Shown here: in pieces, positions 1-9,500 of the stretch | Layout: each line of letters starts with the position of its first letter | How positions within the stretch are numbered: position 1 is the stretch's first letter | Assembly (NCBI GenBank): GCA_017745015.1 | Contig: JAGIAF010000071.1 | Location: 1-12,729, forward strand | Direction: 5' to 3' | Origin: Bdellovibrio sp. | Lineage (GTDB): Bacteria > Bdellovibrionota > Bdellovibrionia > Bdellovibrionales > Bdellovibrionaceae | DNA: 12,729 nucleotides | Notes under the pieces: generated by a model | The model's input: the letters and a program-made list of their open reading frames with translations, nothing else | Told to the model about the DNA's origin: nothing | The model's database searches: none | Made by a program: the position numbers and the translations under genes

Positions 1-42
1 GGCATCACCTCTGTTCACTATCGAATTGCAATAGTCGAACTT

Positions 43-77
43 CTAGGCACCCCCATAAGAATTATAGGGGTGCTTGG
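43..77. other. Hairpin (GCACCCC / GGGGTGC) without U-tract
   Basis: GCACCCC at 47-53 pairs perfectly with GGGGTGC at 67-73. Beyond one C-A mismatch the stem continues with ATA (55-57) against TAT (63-65), leaving a five-base loop. Outer pairs at 43-46 and 74-77 include G-U pairs. There is no run of T on either strand after the stem, so it is not a standard intrinsic terminator. It could be a weak terminator for a gene ending near base 34, an mRNA 3'-end stabiliser, or an operator for the promoter just downstream. Confidence 0.45.
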
Positions 78-87
78 CCTCAGCCAA
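74..87. promoter_or_regulatory. Inverted repeat TTGGC-CTCA-GCCAA over a -35 box
   Basis: Two five-base arms (74-78 and 83-87) form a perfect inverted repeat around a four-base centre. The left arm coincides with the proposed -35 hexamer of the following gene and shares bases 74-77 with the upstream hairpin, so in RNA the two structures would be mutually exclusive. The position is typical of a repressor or activator half-site pair. The binding protein is unknown and a chance palindrome cannot be excluded. Confidence 0.35.
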
Positions 88-102
88 ATTATCAGATATA
101 AG
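74..102 (+). promoter_or_regulatory. Putative sigma70-type promoter for the DUF333-like gene
   Basis: TTGGCC (74-79) matches four of six positions of TTGACA. It is followed after exactly 17 bases by TATAAG (97-102), which matches five of six of TATAAT. Transcription would begin near 109, giving a leader of about 14 nt that still contains the GAGG ribosome binding site. This is a sequence match only. Confidence 0.5.
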
Positions 103-113
103 CTCTTTGAATT

Positions 114-117
114 GAGG
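114..117 (+). promoter_or_regulatory. Ribosome binding site GAGG deciding a GTG start
   Basis: GAGG sits five bases before the GTG at 123, a normal Shine-Dalgarno spacing. It supports the non-ATG start of the small secreted gene, because the reading from GTG gives a textbook signal peptide and there is no nearby in-frame ATG. Confidence 0.6.
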
Positions 118-122
118 TCCTT

Positions 123-566
123 GTGAAGTCTATACTTTCATTCCTACTTTGTTCTTTCCTGTTAAACGCTCAAGCGCACTCGGCCGGCCCGATTGTTATC
201 TCTGGAACTGGCAACCCTGCTGCAGTATTTTGCGATAAAGTCAGGGGCCAGCTAGTTGTAGTAGAAAGCGACAAACAAAAAACCACATTCTGTGCGATCG
301 GCAAAGCCATGGTTGGGCAATGGGCTTTACTTTCTGCGGTGGTCCACCACTCGTATAGACAAGCCATCGAAGGACTCCTAAACTCATCAAGCTGCGAAGC
401 TGGTGATGGCGTCATCGTTAACGGTCAACGCCAAGACAACGGCTCTCAGATTTCTTTCTGCGAATATCCAGACAACTCGATCATCGAACTAGAGACTCTG
501 CGAGGCGGAGCCCAAGCCAGACAAAATCAACCTTTGATTAAAATGATTTTGAAAACTCAGAATTAG
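123..566 (+). CDS. Small secreted DUF333-like cysteine protein
   Basis: This 147-residue protein starts at GTG behind a GAGG site. Residues 1-18 form a Sec signal peptide (basic start, leucine-rich core, cleavage likely after the A-Q-A at 16-18), so the product is periplasmic or exported. Residues 30-71 resemble the DUF333 domain: the N-P-A-A-V-F-C start, a G-x-L-V-V strand, a second Cys and a Q-W-A-L end. Residues 91-129 look like a decayed second copy (Cys91, then F-C-E-Y-P-D and an L-R-G-G end). The four mature cysteines (37, 57, 91, 113) suit disulphide bonds. DUF333 proteins are small secreted proteins of unknown activity, some annotated loosely as hemolysin-like, so no function is assigned. 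The gene is monocistronic here, ending in a shared terminator, and may be controlled through the inverted repeat over its -35 box. Confidence 0.8.
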   Translation: MKSILSFLLCSFLLNAQAHSAGPIVISGTGNPAAVFCDKVRGQLVVVESDKQKTTFCAIGKAMVGQWALLSAVVHHSYRQAIEGLLNSSSCEAGDGVIVNGQRQDNGSQISFCEYPDNSIIELETLRGGAQARQNQPLIKMILKTQN

Positions 567-576
567 ACATGGTCTC

Positions 577-611
577 AAAAATCCCCGAACTCATCATTCG
601 GGGATTTTTTT
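577..611. terminator. Bidirectional intrinsic terminator
   Basis: A perfect 13-bp stem pairs 577-589 with 597-609 around a seven-base loop (CTCATCA). The CCCC/GGGG core is flanked by A-runs on the left and a T-run on the right. Read either way it gives a GC stem followed by U residues, so it can end both the rightward gene that stops at 566 and the leftward gene whose stop codon lies at 614-616, only a few bases away. Confidence 0.9.
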
Positions 612-613
612 AT

Positions 614-1426
614 TTAAACCACTTGATAGAGATCAAGACACATTCCATAGAGCTCATCAGACTCTCCGGCCGCAATTTTCTTATGCGCTTTTTCGATGGC
701 ATCTAAAAACATTTTTCGTAAGTTTTTATAATCCTCTTCCGCAACTGTGAAAACCGCAGACACATGCAAGTCTTGTTCATTCGAGGCTTGCAACGCTTTG
801 ATCGCTTGAAGACGGTTATGAATTTGATGATTAACGCCCAAAGGAGATGTCTTGGGCAAATGGAAGTTGGCACCTTGATACGTCCACTCGTTTCGACCAT
901 TGCGAACCGCCAGATTGTTTTTCTCAAGAGCTTGCAAACACTCCAAGACTTTCTTTTCTGAAAGTCCTAGACGCTTCGCCAAGGCCGCAGATGTTCGGTA
1001 ATGTTTAGAAGCAAGTGCAACATGGATCGTACTTGGAATCCACGAGCCAAAGTAATATTTTGTGAATGCATCCTCTTCATTGAGCTTCTTGGCAGCAATT
1101 CTGTCATCGACATTACCAATCGCTTTGGCAATAGTTTTTGCCTGCTCCTTCAAATAACTTTTTAGCTCATGACTCGAGGCTCGGCTTACTCTTACTAAAA
1201 GCATGAAGTATTCTTTTTCGACGGCGGAAAACTGCAAGTGATTCACTAGACGAAAAGCATGATCCTCCGTCAACTCAGCATTACCATTCAAAACCTGCGA
1301 CAAGTAGGCCGCCTGGCATTGCATGGCCTTGGCCATCTCGGCGCGCAAGCCTCTCTGAGCATTGGGTTGGGAAACAAAGTAATTTAGAAAATTGCGATAA
1401 TCAGTAAATTCGGTAAGGGCTTTCAT
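614..1426 (-). CDS. TIGR02147/DUF4423-family HTH transcriptional regulator
   Basis: This 270-residue protein matches the TIGR02147 family in length and layout. The opening at residues 7-17 (F-T-D-Y-R-N-F-L) is characteristic. Residues 26-66 form an XRE-like helix-turn-helix (G-L-R-A-E-M-A, then Y-L-S-Q-V-L-N-G), and residues 145-183 form a winged helix (A-L-A-K-R-L-G-L followed by L-x-x-L-E-K-N-N-L). The C-terminus (about 195-270) has the family pattern of a conserved N/H-rich helix, an S-A-V-F-T-V strand and a final amphipathic helix ending Y-x-x-x-L-D-L-Y. There is no signal peptide or membrane segment, so it is cytoplasmic. Family members are multi-copy in Fibrobacter and Bdellovibrio and are thought to regulate transcription; targets are mostly unknown. 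It lies 83 bases downstream of the giant surface lipoprotein gene on the same strand but has its own promoter. Control of its neighbours is an inference from position. Confidence 0.87.
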   Translation of the reverse strand: MKALTEFTDYRNFLNYFVSQPNAQRGLRAEMAKAMQCQAAYLSQVLNGNAELTEDHAFRLVNHLQFSAVEKEYFMLLVRVSRASSHELKSYLKEQAKTIAKAIGNVDDRIAAKKLNEEDAFTKYYFGSWIPSTIHVALASKHYRTSAALAKRLGLSEKKVLECLQALEKNNLAVRNGRNEWTYQGANFHLPKTSPLGVNHQIHNRLQAIKALQASNEQDLHVSAVFTVAEEDYKNLRKMFLDAIEKAHKKIAAGESDELYGMCLDLYQVV

Positions 1427-1509
1427 AGCTCTAATTATACTTTATAATTTATTTATAAACAAGACGACCTATGTGTATCTTTTATAAACATTAACGATGC
1501 TGTTATGGC
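1427..1509. other. AT-rich 83-base gap between giant gene and regulator gene
   Basis: This gap separates the giant gene's TGA from the regulator's ATG on the same strand. It contains the promoter described at 1434-1462. I see no hairpin followed by a T-run, so the giant gene has no recognisable intrinsic terminator and readthrough into the regulator gene is possible. Confidence 0.6.
1434..1462 (-). promoter_or_regulatory. Near-consensus promoter giving a probably leaderless mRNA
   Basis: On the minus strand TTGTTT (1462-1457) is followed after exactly 17 bases by a perfect TATAAT (1439-1434). Only seven bases separate TATAAT from the regulator's ATG at 1426, so transcription should begin at or within a base or so of the start codon. 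No Shine-Dalgarno sequence could then be present. The spacer is almost pure A/T. An additional promoter further upstream is not excluded. Confidence 0.6.
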
Positions 1510-3570
1510 TCACGGATTTAAGTACTCTGCGACTCCATAGAGACTGTTTTGAGTGAACGAGAAGATCAATGATCCGCGAGTTGCAGAATAATATACTGGT
1601 CCGCTGCACTTCATCGAAGTCACAGGCATTGGTAAGTTCGTCTCTGCACCCGAATTATTTAAATTGTATTTATAAAGCTTGTTATCAGTAGCACAGGTGT
1701 AAATGTAGTTGGTCGTAAGATCTGCACTGCGATTTGCGTCAAATCCAACAACGGCATGGGCAGTTACAAACTGAATATATGTCGAACTTGCAGGAACATA
1801 CGCTGTCAAATTCTGCATTGTTCCGCCACCCGTCAGGCCATAGGTCACAAATCTTGTTCCATTCGCTTCATGGGCAATCCAACTATTCGTCGCCGTATCA
1901 TAGTACCCTTGAATGTTCGTTGAACTACCATAAGTTGAGGCATTACAACTGCCAGCCAATGTGGTGCCTGCAGCACAGTACGCCGCCGCAAGGGCTGTAT
2001 TTGTCGCTGGATAAATAATCTTAGTCACTGCATTTGTAGAGATATTGGTGACATAGATCGAAGCATTCGACGTCACGTTGCTGACAAGATTATAGCTGCT
2101 CGCCAAAAGGTATCCGTTCCCGATGGCCATCGGTTGTGGACCATAGCCAAAGCTTGAAGAAACATCCGTCCATTTCCCTGTGGCTCTGACAATGCGAGAT
2201 AGAACGCTGCTACCATTTCTGGCATAGTAAATATCCCCTACAGAATTTACCATGAAACGATTGATATTAGCATCCGCGATCGTCTGCAAGGAACTGGTTG
2301 CTGCCGTTGAACCTGCCGCCGGATTACCGGACACCTGGTTGCCGGCCAAGGTCGTCAAAGTTCCACCCACGGCAAATTCGCGAATTCGAGAATCCGAGCG
2401 GTCAAACATCGTGATGTACTGTGAGGTGCCATCACTCCACCACTTCACATCATTTAAACTAACGAATCGAGCTAATAGAGGTTGGGTGCCATCGATCGAT
2501 CCCAATTTATCGCCAGCAATAGTTTGCACATTACCATCAGCATCAATAGTACGAATCGCACGGGACATATTATCCAAATAGAACAGCTGTCCTTGAGAGT
2601 TCAGCGCAATCGCCGTTGGCAGAAGCGCACAACTGGAAGCCGGAGTACCTTCTGCACACGTCCCCGCGCTACCTGAGCCGTAGAGAGCCGTCCAAGACAA
2701 AGTGCTTTTATTAAATTTAAATATTTTCTTACTAGTGGCTGAAGCACTTGTGGTAAAGGCATAAACGTCGCCACTTTTTGCCGTATAGAAAGACTGATAG
2801 TCACGATATCCCGTATTTGAGTTATAAACTGTGTTATAAACCGCACTCGGAGCTGGAAGGAAACTTACTCCCGTGGCTGGATCAACTTGGGCATATCCTT
2901 GCCACTCACTAGTCGTCCCTGCAATACAAGCTCCGGTTGAACCGGTGCTCGCCATTTTCCAAATAAGATGATCGGTATTTCCACTGCTATCGAAGGTGAC
3001 ATAGTAACTACTATAGGTACAGCTCGTATTTGCTTGGGTTGTCGAAAAGCTATTTCCTGTTCCAGAAAAAACGATTGTGCTAATTGCACCGGTGCTTGCA
3101 GTGTATTTTCTTATTTTCCCCGCTGTAGACTCGCCTCGGAACCAAATGTCACCGTTGGGCGAAACATCTAAGCGTCCAATATTATTCGCCGCCAAATAAT
3201 TTGTCGCAACAGCCACCGAGTTGCTTGTGTCGGTACCGCCACCAATAATTGTTGTGATAGTCATTGGACTGGCACTGGTATTGACCTTACGAATACGTGT
3301 CGAGTCCGAAATCAAAAGATTATTATTACTATCCACCGCAATCGCCGCGATGGATTTAAATGTAGCACTGGTTAAAACTCCACCGTCACCGGAGCTCGTT
3401 CCAGTCAAACTTCCCAACAATTCATAAACACCGGTCGTTGGATTCACCCAAGCAAGCCCACGAGTGTCGTTTACGAAAATACGGCCATCATCAAGGACTG
3501 CCAAACTTGCCGAACCGGACCCCTGAATCACAGCAGACTTGGCACTTGAGCCAATCGCAAGATCCGTATT
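1510..3570 (-). other. C-terminal NHL-like beta-propeller domain (residues ~2044-2729)
   Basis: This segment of the giant gene aligns nearly end to end with the separate paralogue at 10843-12729. Both share the opening W-V-N-P-T-T-G-V-Y-E, the G-D-G-G NHL motif, F-N/L-N-S-Q-G-Q-L-F-Y and the final G-V-A-E-Y-x-N-P. In one 35-residue block near the end I count 30 identical residues. Paired cysteines recur in a C-x-x-G-T-x(4-5)-C pattern in both proteins, suggesting disulphide-closed loops. The blade number cannot be fixed by eye; the length suits six to eight blades. Confidence 0.75.
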
Positions 3571-6500
3571 TCCCGCCAAGAAATTAACAGACGATGAATT
3601 CATAGGATTGCTAGAAACCATGGAGATAAAATTCAAAGTATCAATTACTTTCAATTTCAACCGGAAGTAGCTGCCCGTCGGTGCCGAGAGAACTGCACAA
3701 CCAGTATAGCTGCCCGTCAAAGTACATCCGCCATTTGCCGCGTTTGATAAGCCCGTTGCCAGTGAAGTGTAAGTAGAATCATTGGTACTATAAGAAATGG
3801 AAATAGCTCCCGCAGCTAAGCCTGTTGTACTTGAAGTTGCCCACTTCACATAGATGTTTGCTCCGGATGCTACCGTTAAATCCGTTGAGGTTGTCGGTGA
3901 CGATGGAGCATCCGTTGATGTTACTTGAAGACCCGAAATCAACGGCGGAGAAGGAGCATTATACACCACACTCCCCTTATCCACACCGGTGCTTGCGGCA
4001 TTCGTTGAAATATTCCCAACAGCGTCCATCAACCAAATGTAAATCGGATATGTTCCTGAAACGACTCCCACCCCAAAGTAGATCGCATTCGTACTTAAAC
4101 TTTGCGCTGGAGTGAGACCATAGGTCGCGGCGTTGACCCAGCAAGAGCTCGAGCTGGTTGGAATTGTACTGCTCGTCTGCATACAGATTTTCGAAATATT
4201 CGACCACGAATCTGTGGCAGCGAATCCAATTTGAATGTTGCTATTGGTAGTTGAAGCGGCTCCACCATTCACTGTAAACGATGATAACACCGGCGGAGTA
4301 TTATCAATTATGAAAGTCCCAGACACTCCCGAACCAACATTTCCAGCTGCATCAGTTACAGTCACTCGTATTTTCGCAGCAGTCGTATCGACCGAAGGCA
4401 TCGTCGCACTGAGCAACGTGTAAGAAACATTCGCGTTCGCCCCAGCTGTCGCAGCCTTGGAGCCAACGCTTGTCCACGTCGTTCCGTCAAATACCTCAAC
4501 TGAAAAGTTTGTGCTTGAAGCGACATTTGGTTCTGTCAGACTCCAACTAATGCTCGTTGTGCTGCCGCCTTTGAGCGTTGCTAACCCCGTTACAGATATT
4601 GTCGGTGCTGTGGTGTCTTTGATCGCAGTCACAGTTGCCGTCGCTGACGTATTGCCCGCTGCATCCGTTTGATTTGCATTCACGGTGATAGTTCCATCTG
4701 ACAACGCGGATAAATTTAAGTTCGCTGACCAACTCGCACCAGAGCACGCTACTGACTGAGCCACAGACCCAGTTAAATTAACGGCCAAGCCATTTTCAGT
4801 ACAGGACCCGCTGATCGCAAAGCTCGAAACAGAATTCGCCGCAATCACAGAACCATTTGCACTTGGGATTGAAATCGCAACGACTGGAGCTGTAATATCC
4901 ACAACCCACGAATAGGAAGCTGCCGAACTGGTATTGCCAGCGGTATCTAATGATTGAACATAGAATGTATGAGTGCCTTCAGTAAGACCCGAATAAGATT
5001 TCGCACTTGTACATGTCGAGTAAGTTCCAGAATCTATTTTACACTGGTAACTAGCGATACTTCCCCCTCCAGTGTCTGAGCCGGAAAATGAGAAGCTTGC
5101 GGATGTAGAATTATTGGGACTCGTCGGATTTGCAGTAATAGTTACTGTTGGAGCGGTAGTATCAATAGTCCAACTGTAGCTTGCCGCCGAGCTGATGTTG
5201 CCCGCCGTATCCGTCGCAATCACTGAGAAAGAGTGACCACCTTGAGTCAGTGCACTGTAACTTACTCCACTCGTACATGCCGAGTAAGAACCGCTATCTA
5301 ATTTACAGCTGTAACTCGCGATGCTTCCTCCCCCAGTATCTGTCGCCGAGAAAGTAAAGCTTGCTGACGTTGCATTGGTGATGCTGTTCGGGCTCGCTGT
5401 AATAACGAGAGTCGGAGGAGTTAAGTCTACTGTCCAAGTATAAGTTGCAGCACTTCCGGTATTTCCGGCACTATCTGTGGCAGTCACAGAATAGGTATGG
5501 CTGCCTTGAGCTAAGCCCGAGGTATTTTGAGGACTTGAGCAGCCAGCATAAAGACCGTTATCTAGCTTACAATTAAAGCTTGTAACGACGCCCCCACCCG
5601 TATCAGATGCAGAGAATGTAAAACCGGCTGAAGTGGAATTTGTCAGACTGTTCGGAGCCGTAGCAATTGTTGTCACAGGACCTGTCGTATCAAGAGTCCA
5701 CGAATAACTTGCCGCTGTGCTTGTATTGCCAGCGGTGTCCGTTGCCGTCACATAGAAAGTGTGGGCGCCTTGAACAAGTGAACCGTAACTCTGTGGGCTC
5801 GAACAAACTACGTAACTTCCGGAATCCAATTTACAACTGTAGCTAGCAATAGTTCCACCACCTGTGTCACTGGCAGAAAATGCGAAGCTTGGATTTACAT
5901 CATTTGTAACCGCAAGAGGAGTTTCAGTGATCCCAACTGTTGGTGCCGTCAAATCCACAGTCCAAGAATTAGTCGCAGCAGCCCCGCTATTACCAGCAGA
6001 ATCAATCGCATACACCTGGAAGCTATGACTTCCTTGCGCCAAGCTCGAAGCAGAACTTGGACTAGTGCAAGCACTGTAAGTTCCGCCATCGAACTTACAC
6101 ATATAGCTAGCGACGTTTCCTCCGCCGGTATCTACGGCAGAGAAGGTAAAGCTTGCTGTCGTCGCATTCGTCAAACTTGAAGGTGTTGTTGCGATTGTGG
6201 ACGTGGGCGCTGTCAAATCCACTGTCCAAGTATAATTCACCGGAGAGCTCGTATTGCCTGCTGAGTCCGTTGCTGTAACTGAGAACGTATGACTTCCCTG
6301 AGTCAATGCCGATAAGTTCTGAGGACTTGAGCAACTTGCATAGCTGCCACCGTCCAACTTACATTGATAGCTCGCGATGCTTCCACCGCCCGTGTCCACG
6401 GCAGAGAATGTGAAACTTGCAGCTGTAGCATTTGTTAAACTCGCAGGTGATGCCACAATTGTTACGACGGGAGCTGTGATATCTACTGTCCACGTATAAG

Positions 6501-9500
6501 AACTTGCAGCACTGATATTGCCGTTGTTATCCACAGATTTTACCTGGAATGTATGGCTTGCCTGTCCTAGGCCTGAATAATTATGTGGACTTGTGCAGGC
6601 ACCGAAGCCACCGCTATCGAGCTGACATTGATACCCCGTAATAGATCCACCCGAAGGCGCATTCGCCGAAAAGGTAAAACTTGCTGTTGTCAGGTTCGTA
6701 ATCGAATTAGGGCGACTATTGATAGATGCAATCGGTGTTGTCGTATCAATCGTCCAATTATAAAGTGCAGAGCCTCCTGTGTTACCAACTGTATCAATCG
6801 CCCTCACAGCAAAAGTGTGAACTCCACTTGCCAAAGACGTGTAAGACGTTGGGCTCACGCAGGTGCTATAAGCTCCAGAATCAAGAGAGCATTCGAACGA
6901 GGCGACAGTTGCGCCACCTACATCTATTGCTCCGAACGAAAAACTAGGATTCACATCGTTTGTTAAACTTAACGGCGAAGACGAAAGCGTTGTCGTCGGT
7001 CCGGTCGTATCAATACTCCAAGTATAGCTGACCGCTACACTCGTATTACCAACCGTATCCGTAGCTGTGACATAGAATGTGTGCGAACCTTGTCCTAAAG
7101 AACTATAGCTCAGCGGACTGCTGCATATTGAGTAGCTTCCCGAATCTAACTTACATTGGTAGCTGGCTATCCCAGACCCTCCACTGGCAGTCGCTGTGAA
7201 TCCGAAGCTTGCCGTTGTTTGATTGGTAATGCTTTGGGGATTACTCGTAATTGAAAGTGAAGGAGCCGTCAGGTTGATATTCCAAGTATACGAGCTCGCT
7301 ACACTCGTGTTGCCAGCTGAGTCCGTTACTTTCACATAGAACGTATGACTGCCCTCCGCCAATCCAGAATAGCTCACGGGACTCGTGCAATTTGCATAAG
7401 CGCTAGAATCCAATTTACATTGGTAACTCGCCACCGATCCGCCACCAGAGTCTGTTGCAGAAAAAGTAAAATTAGCATTCGAGCTGCCTGTAATCGCACC
7501 GGGTGTAACACCAATTGTAAGGACTGGAGCTGTTAAGTCCGTCGTCCAAGTGTAGCTCGCTGGCAAACCGATATTTCCCGCCGAATCCAAAGCCCTTACT
7601 TGAAATGTGTGAGAACCTTCACTTAGGCTTGAATAGTTTTTCGAACTCGTGCATGCAGAAAAACCGGCTCCGTCCAATGAACACTCATATGAACTCACAG
7701 CGCCGCCGCCACTGTCCGTCGCACCAAATGAGAAACTCGCACTTTGAGAATTAGTAATCACGGAAGGCTTAGAAGTAATTGATATCACCGGTGCTGTCGT
7801 ATCAATCGTCCAACTATAAGACTGAATCGAGGAAACATTTCCAGCGACATCCAAGGCCTGCGCTCTCAATGTATGCGTACCCGCTGATAAAACACTGACG
7901 TACGGAGAGCTGCAACCAGCCCAAGTTCCTGAATCCATCTGGCATCGATATCCGGCGACTCCCGCGCCACCAGAGTCTGTCGCTGTTAACGAGAATGTCG
8001 CAGTCAACTGATTGGTAACCGCATTCGGAGTTCCCGCAAGTGTTAAAACCGGCGGAGTTAAGTCGATATGCCAAGTCATTGTCGCGTCTGTTGACACGTT
8101 ACCTGCTGTATCCGTAGATCTCACACTAAAGGTATGATCCCCTTCAGCCAGTCCCGAATAGGATTTTGGATTTGAACACGCGACATAAGCACCGTTATCT
8201 ATTTTGCAATCAAAATGCCCAATGACTCCGCCATTATCGTTGGCTGTAAATGCAAAGTTTTGAGATGCGGAATTTGTTAACGTAAGAGCTGGTGTCGTAA
8301 TTGTCGTAGTGGGTATATTAGTGTCCAAATTAAAGCTAAAGATCGACGGAGTTGAAGACACTGTCCCTGAAGCGTCCTTCGCCCATAAATAAAGCGTCTT
8401 AGCTCCATCTCCCGGAGAGGTCAGAGTATAAGTCGCTAAATTCTGCGCTCCAGCTTGCGAGCATGAGATGGTATACAAAGAACCGTCAGGAACCGCAGCA
8501 CTTTCAGTAAGTGCCAAATAAGAAAAAGATGCGCAGTTCGAAAGATCCGTGCCCGTATTGACGGTAACAGTTAACGACCGCGAATTAATGGGAGTCACAC
8601 CCACCACTAGAGGATTCGTGACCGTCAAACTAGGAGCTTGTGGTAAAATATTATTAGCAATGACAATGGACTGTGAAATAGTTTTCGTCGGCTTAGAAGT
8701 ATCCACTCCACCAGCTCCGTCATTTTCACCGATGGTAACCATCAAAGTATGTGCGCCTTGTGCATTCGCGCCGGGAGTATAGCGCAAATTCGCAGACTGA
8801 CCGATCACAGTGGAATCAAGTGTCCATTTATAGGCAACCTGATAGTGAGTATCCCAGTGGGTCACTGATACATTCATACTCAAGGGATTCAATTCCTGAG
8901 CTTGATTTGGAAGACTAGAAACAACAATTTCGGGTGAGGCCTGAGCCAAGACTGATGGTGCAACTCCAAATATCTGTGTAAATAGTGACGTCGCCGAAGA
9001 GTTCGATATTAAAAGATTATAAGCATCGGCAAAACTAGAGGCACTCGACAAAATCGCCATCAAAGAACTCACCTGACCAGGTGATGATTCCAAAACCTCT
9101 GTCATTTTATTCTTTTGAACAGTATTGATAGCATAGCCGATCAAGGAAGAGCCACTGGTGATGTCCTGATTTTGAGTCGACGTTATCGGACGGAGATAAA
9201 CTCCGGAACTACATCCACTCACCACGACCATCAGTGCATTTTGAGGAACTTCGTCCTTCACATTAACTCCGATAGATTTCACCATAAAATAGTAAGATCC
9301 ATCGGCGCTAATTGAAGACGTTGCCAATGCTGGTTCCACACGGTTTCCAGAAGCATCGAGTTTATATAAGAGAGCTTGCGGGCTCGCGCATGAGATCTGA
9401 CTTACGTCCTGAACTGAGGCGCTTCCGGTAAACGCAAACTTTCCTGAGATTTTTGCACTTGTTTCCCATGATAAGGAATCCGCAGAACAAGAACTTAACA

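Larger units (their letters stand above)
1..122. other. Leader/promoter region upstream of the small secreted gene
   Basis: This 122-base stretch before the first gene has no complete gene. In frame 2 it reads as a plausible protein C-terminus (A-S-P-L-F-T-I-E-L-Q) ending at a TAG at 32-34, which could be the tail of a gene cut by the window edge. Frame 1 stays open to a TGA at 124-126 but uses many AGA, ATA, AGG and CTA codons and looks non-coding. The rest holds a hairpin, a second inverted repeat, a promoter-like pair of hexamers and a ribosome binding site, listed separately. Confidence 0.4.

Noticed and set aside
1..126. Frame-1 open stretch ending in TGA at 124-126, overlapping the GTG start as GTGA, as in a translationally coupled operon.
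   Set aside because: Only about 41 codons, rich in AGA, AGG, ATA and CTA, and running through the hairpin and promoter; such an open run is expected by chance fairly often.
2252..2581. Plus-strand open frame of 109 codons opposite the propeller-coding region.
   Set aside because: It lies wholly inside a well-supported minus-strand gene and is explained by the repetitive, biased codons of that gene; no ribosome site or protein-family resemblance.
6583..6966. Plus-strand open frame of 127 codons opposite Ig repeats 6-7, rich in Arg and Cys.
   Set aside because: A shadow of the repeat-coding strand; the composition (many R, C, T) is typical of a reversed low-complexity frame and not of a real protein.
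4894..8319. Regular 264-bp periodicity as a CRISPR-like or satellite DNA array.
   Set aside because: The periodicity is coding: units keep the reading frame and protein motifs while their DNA has diverged, with no short identical repeats and unique spacers.
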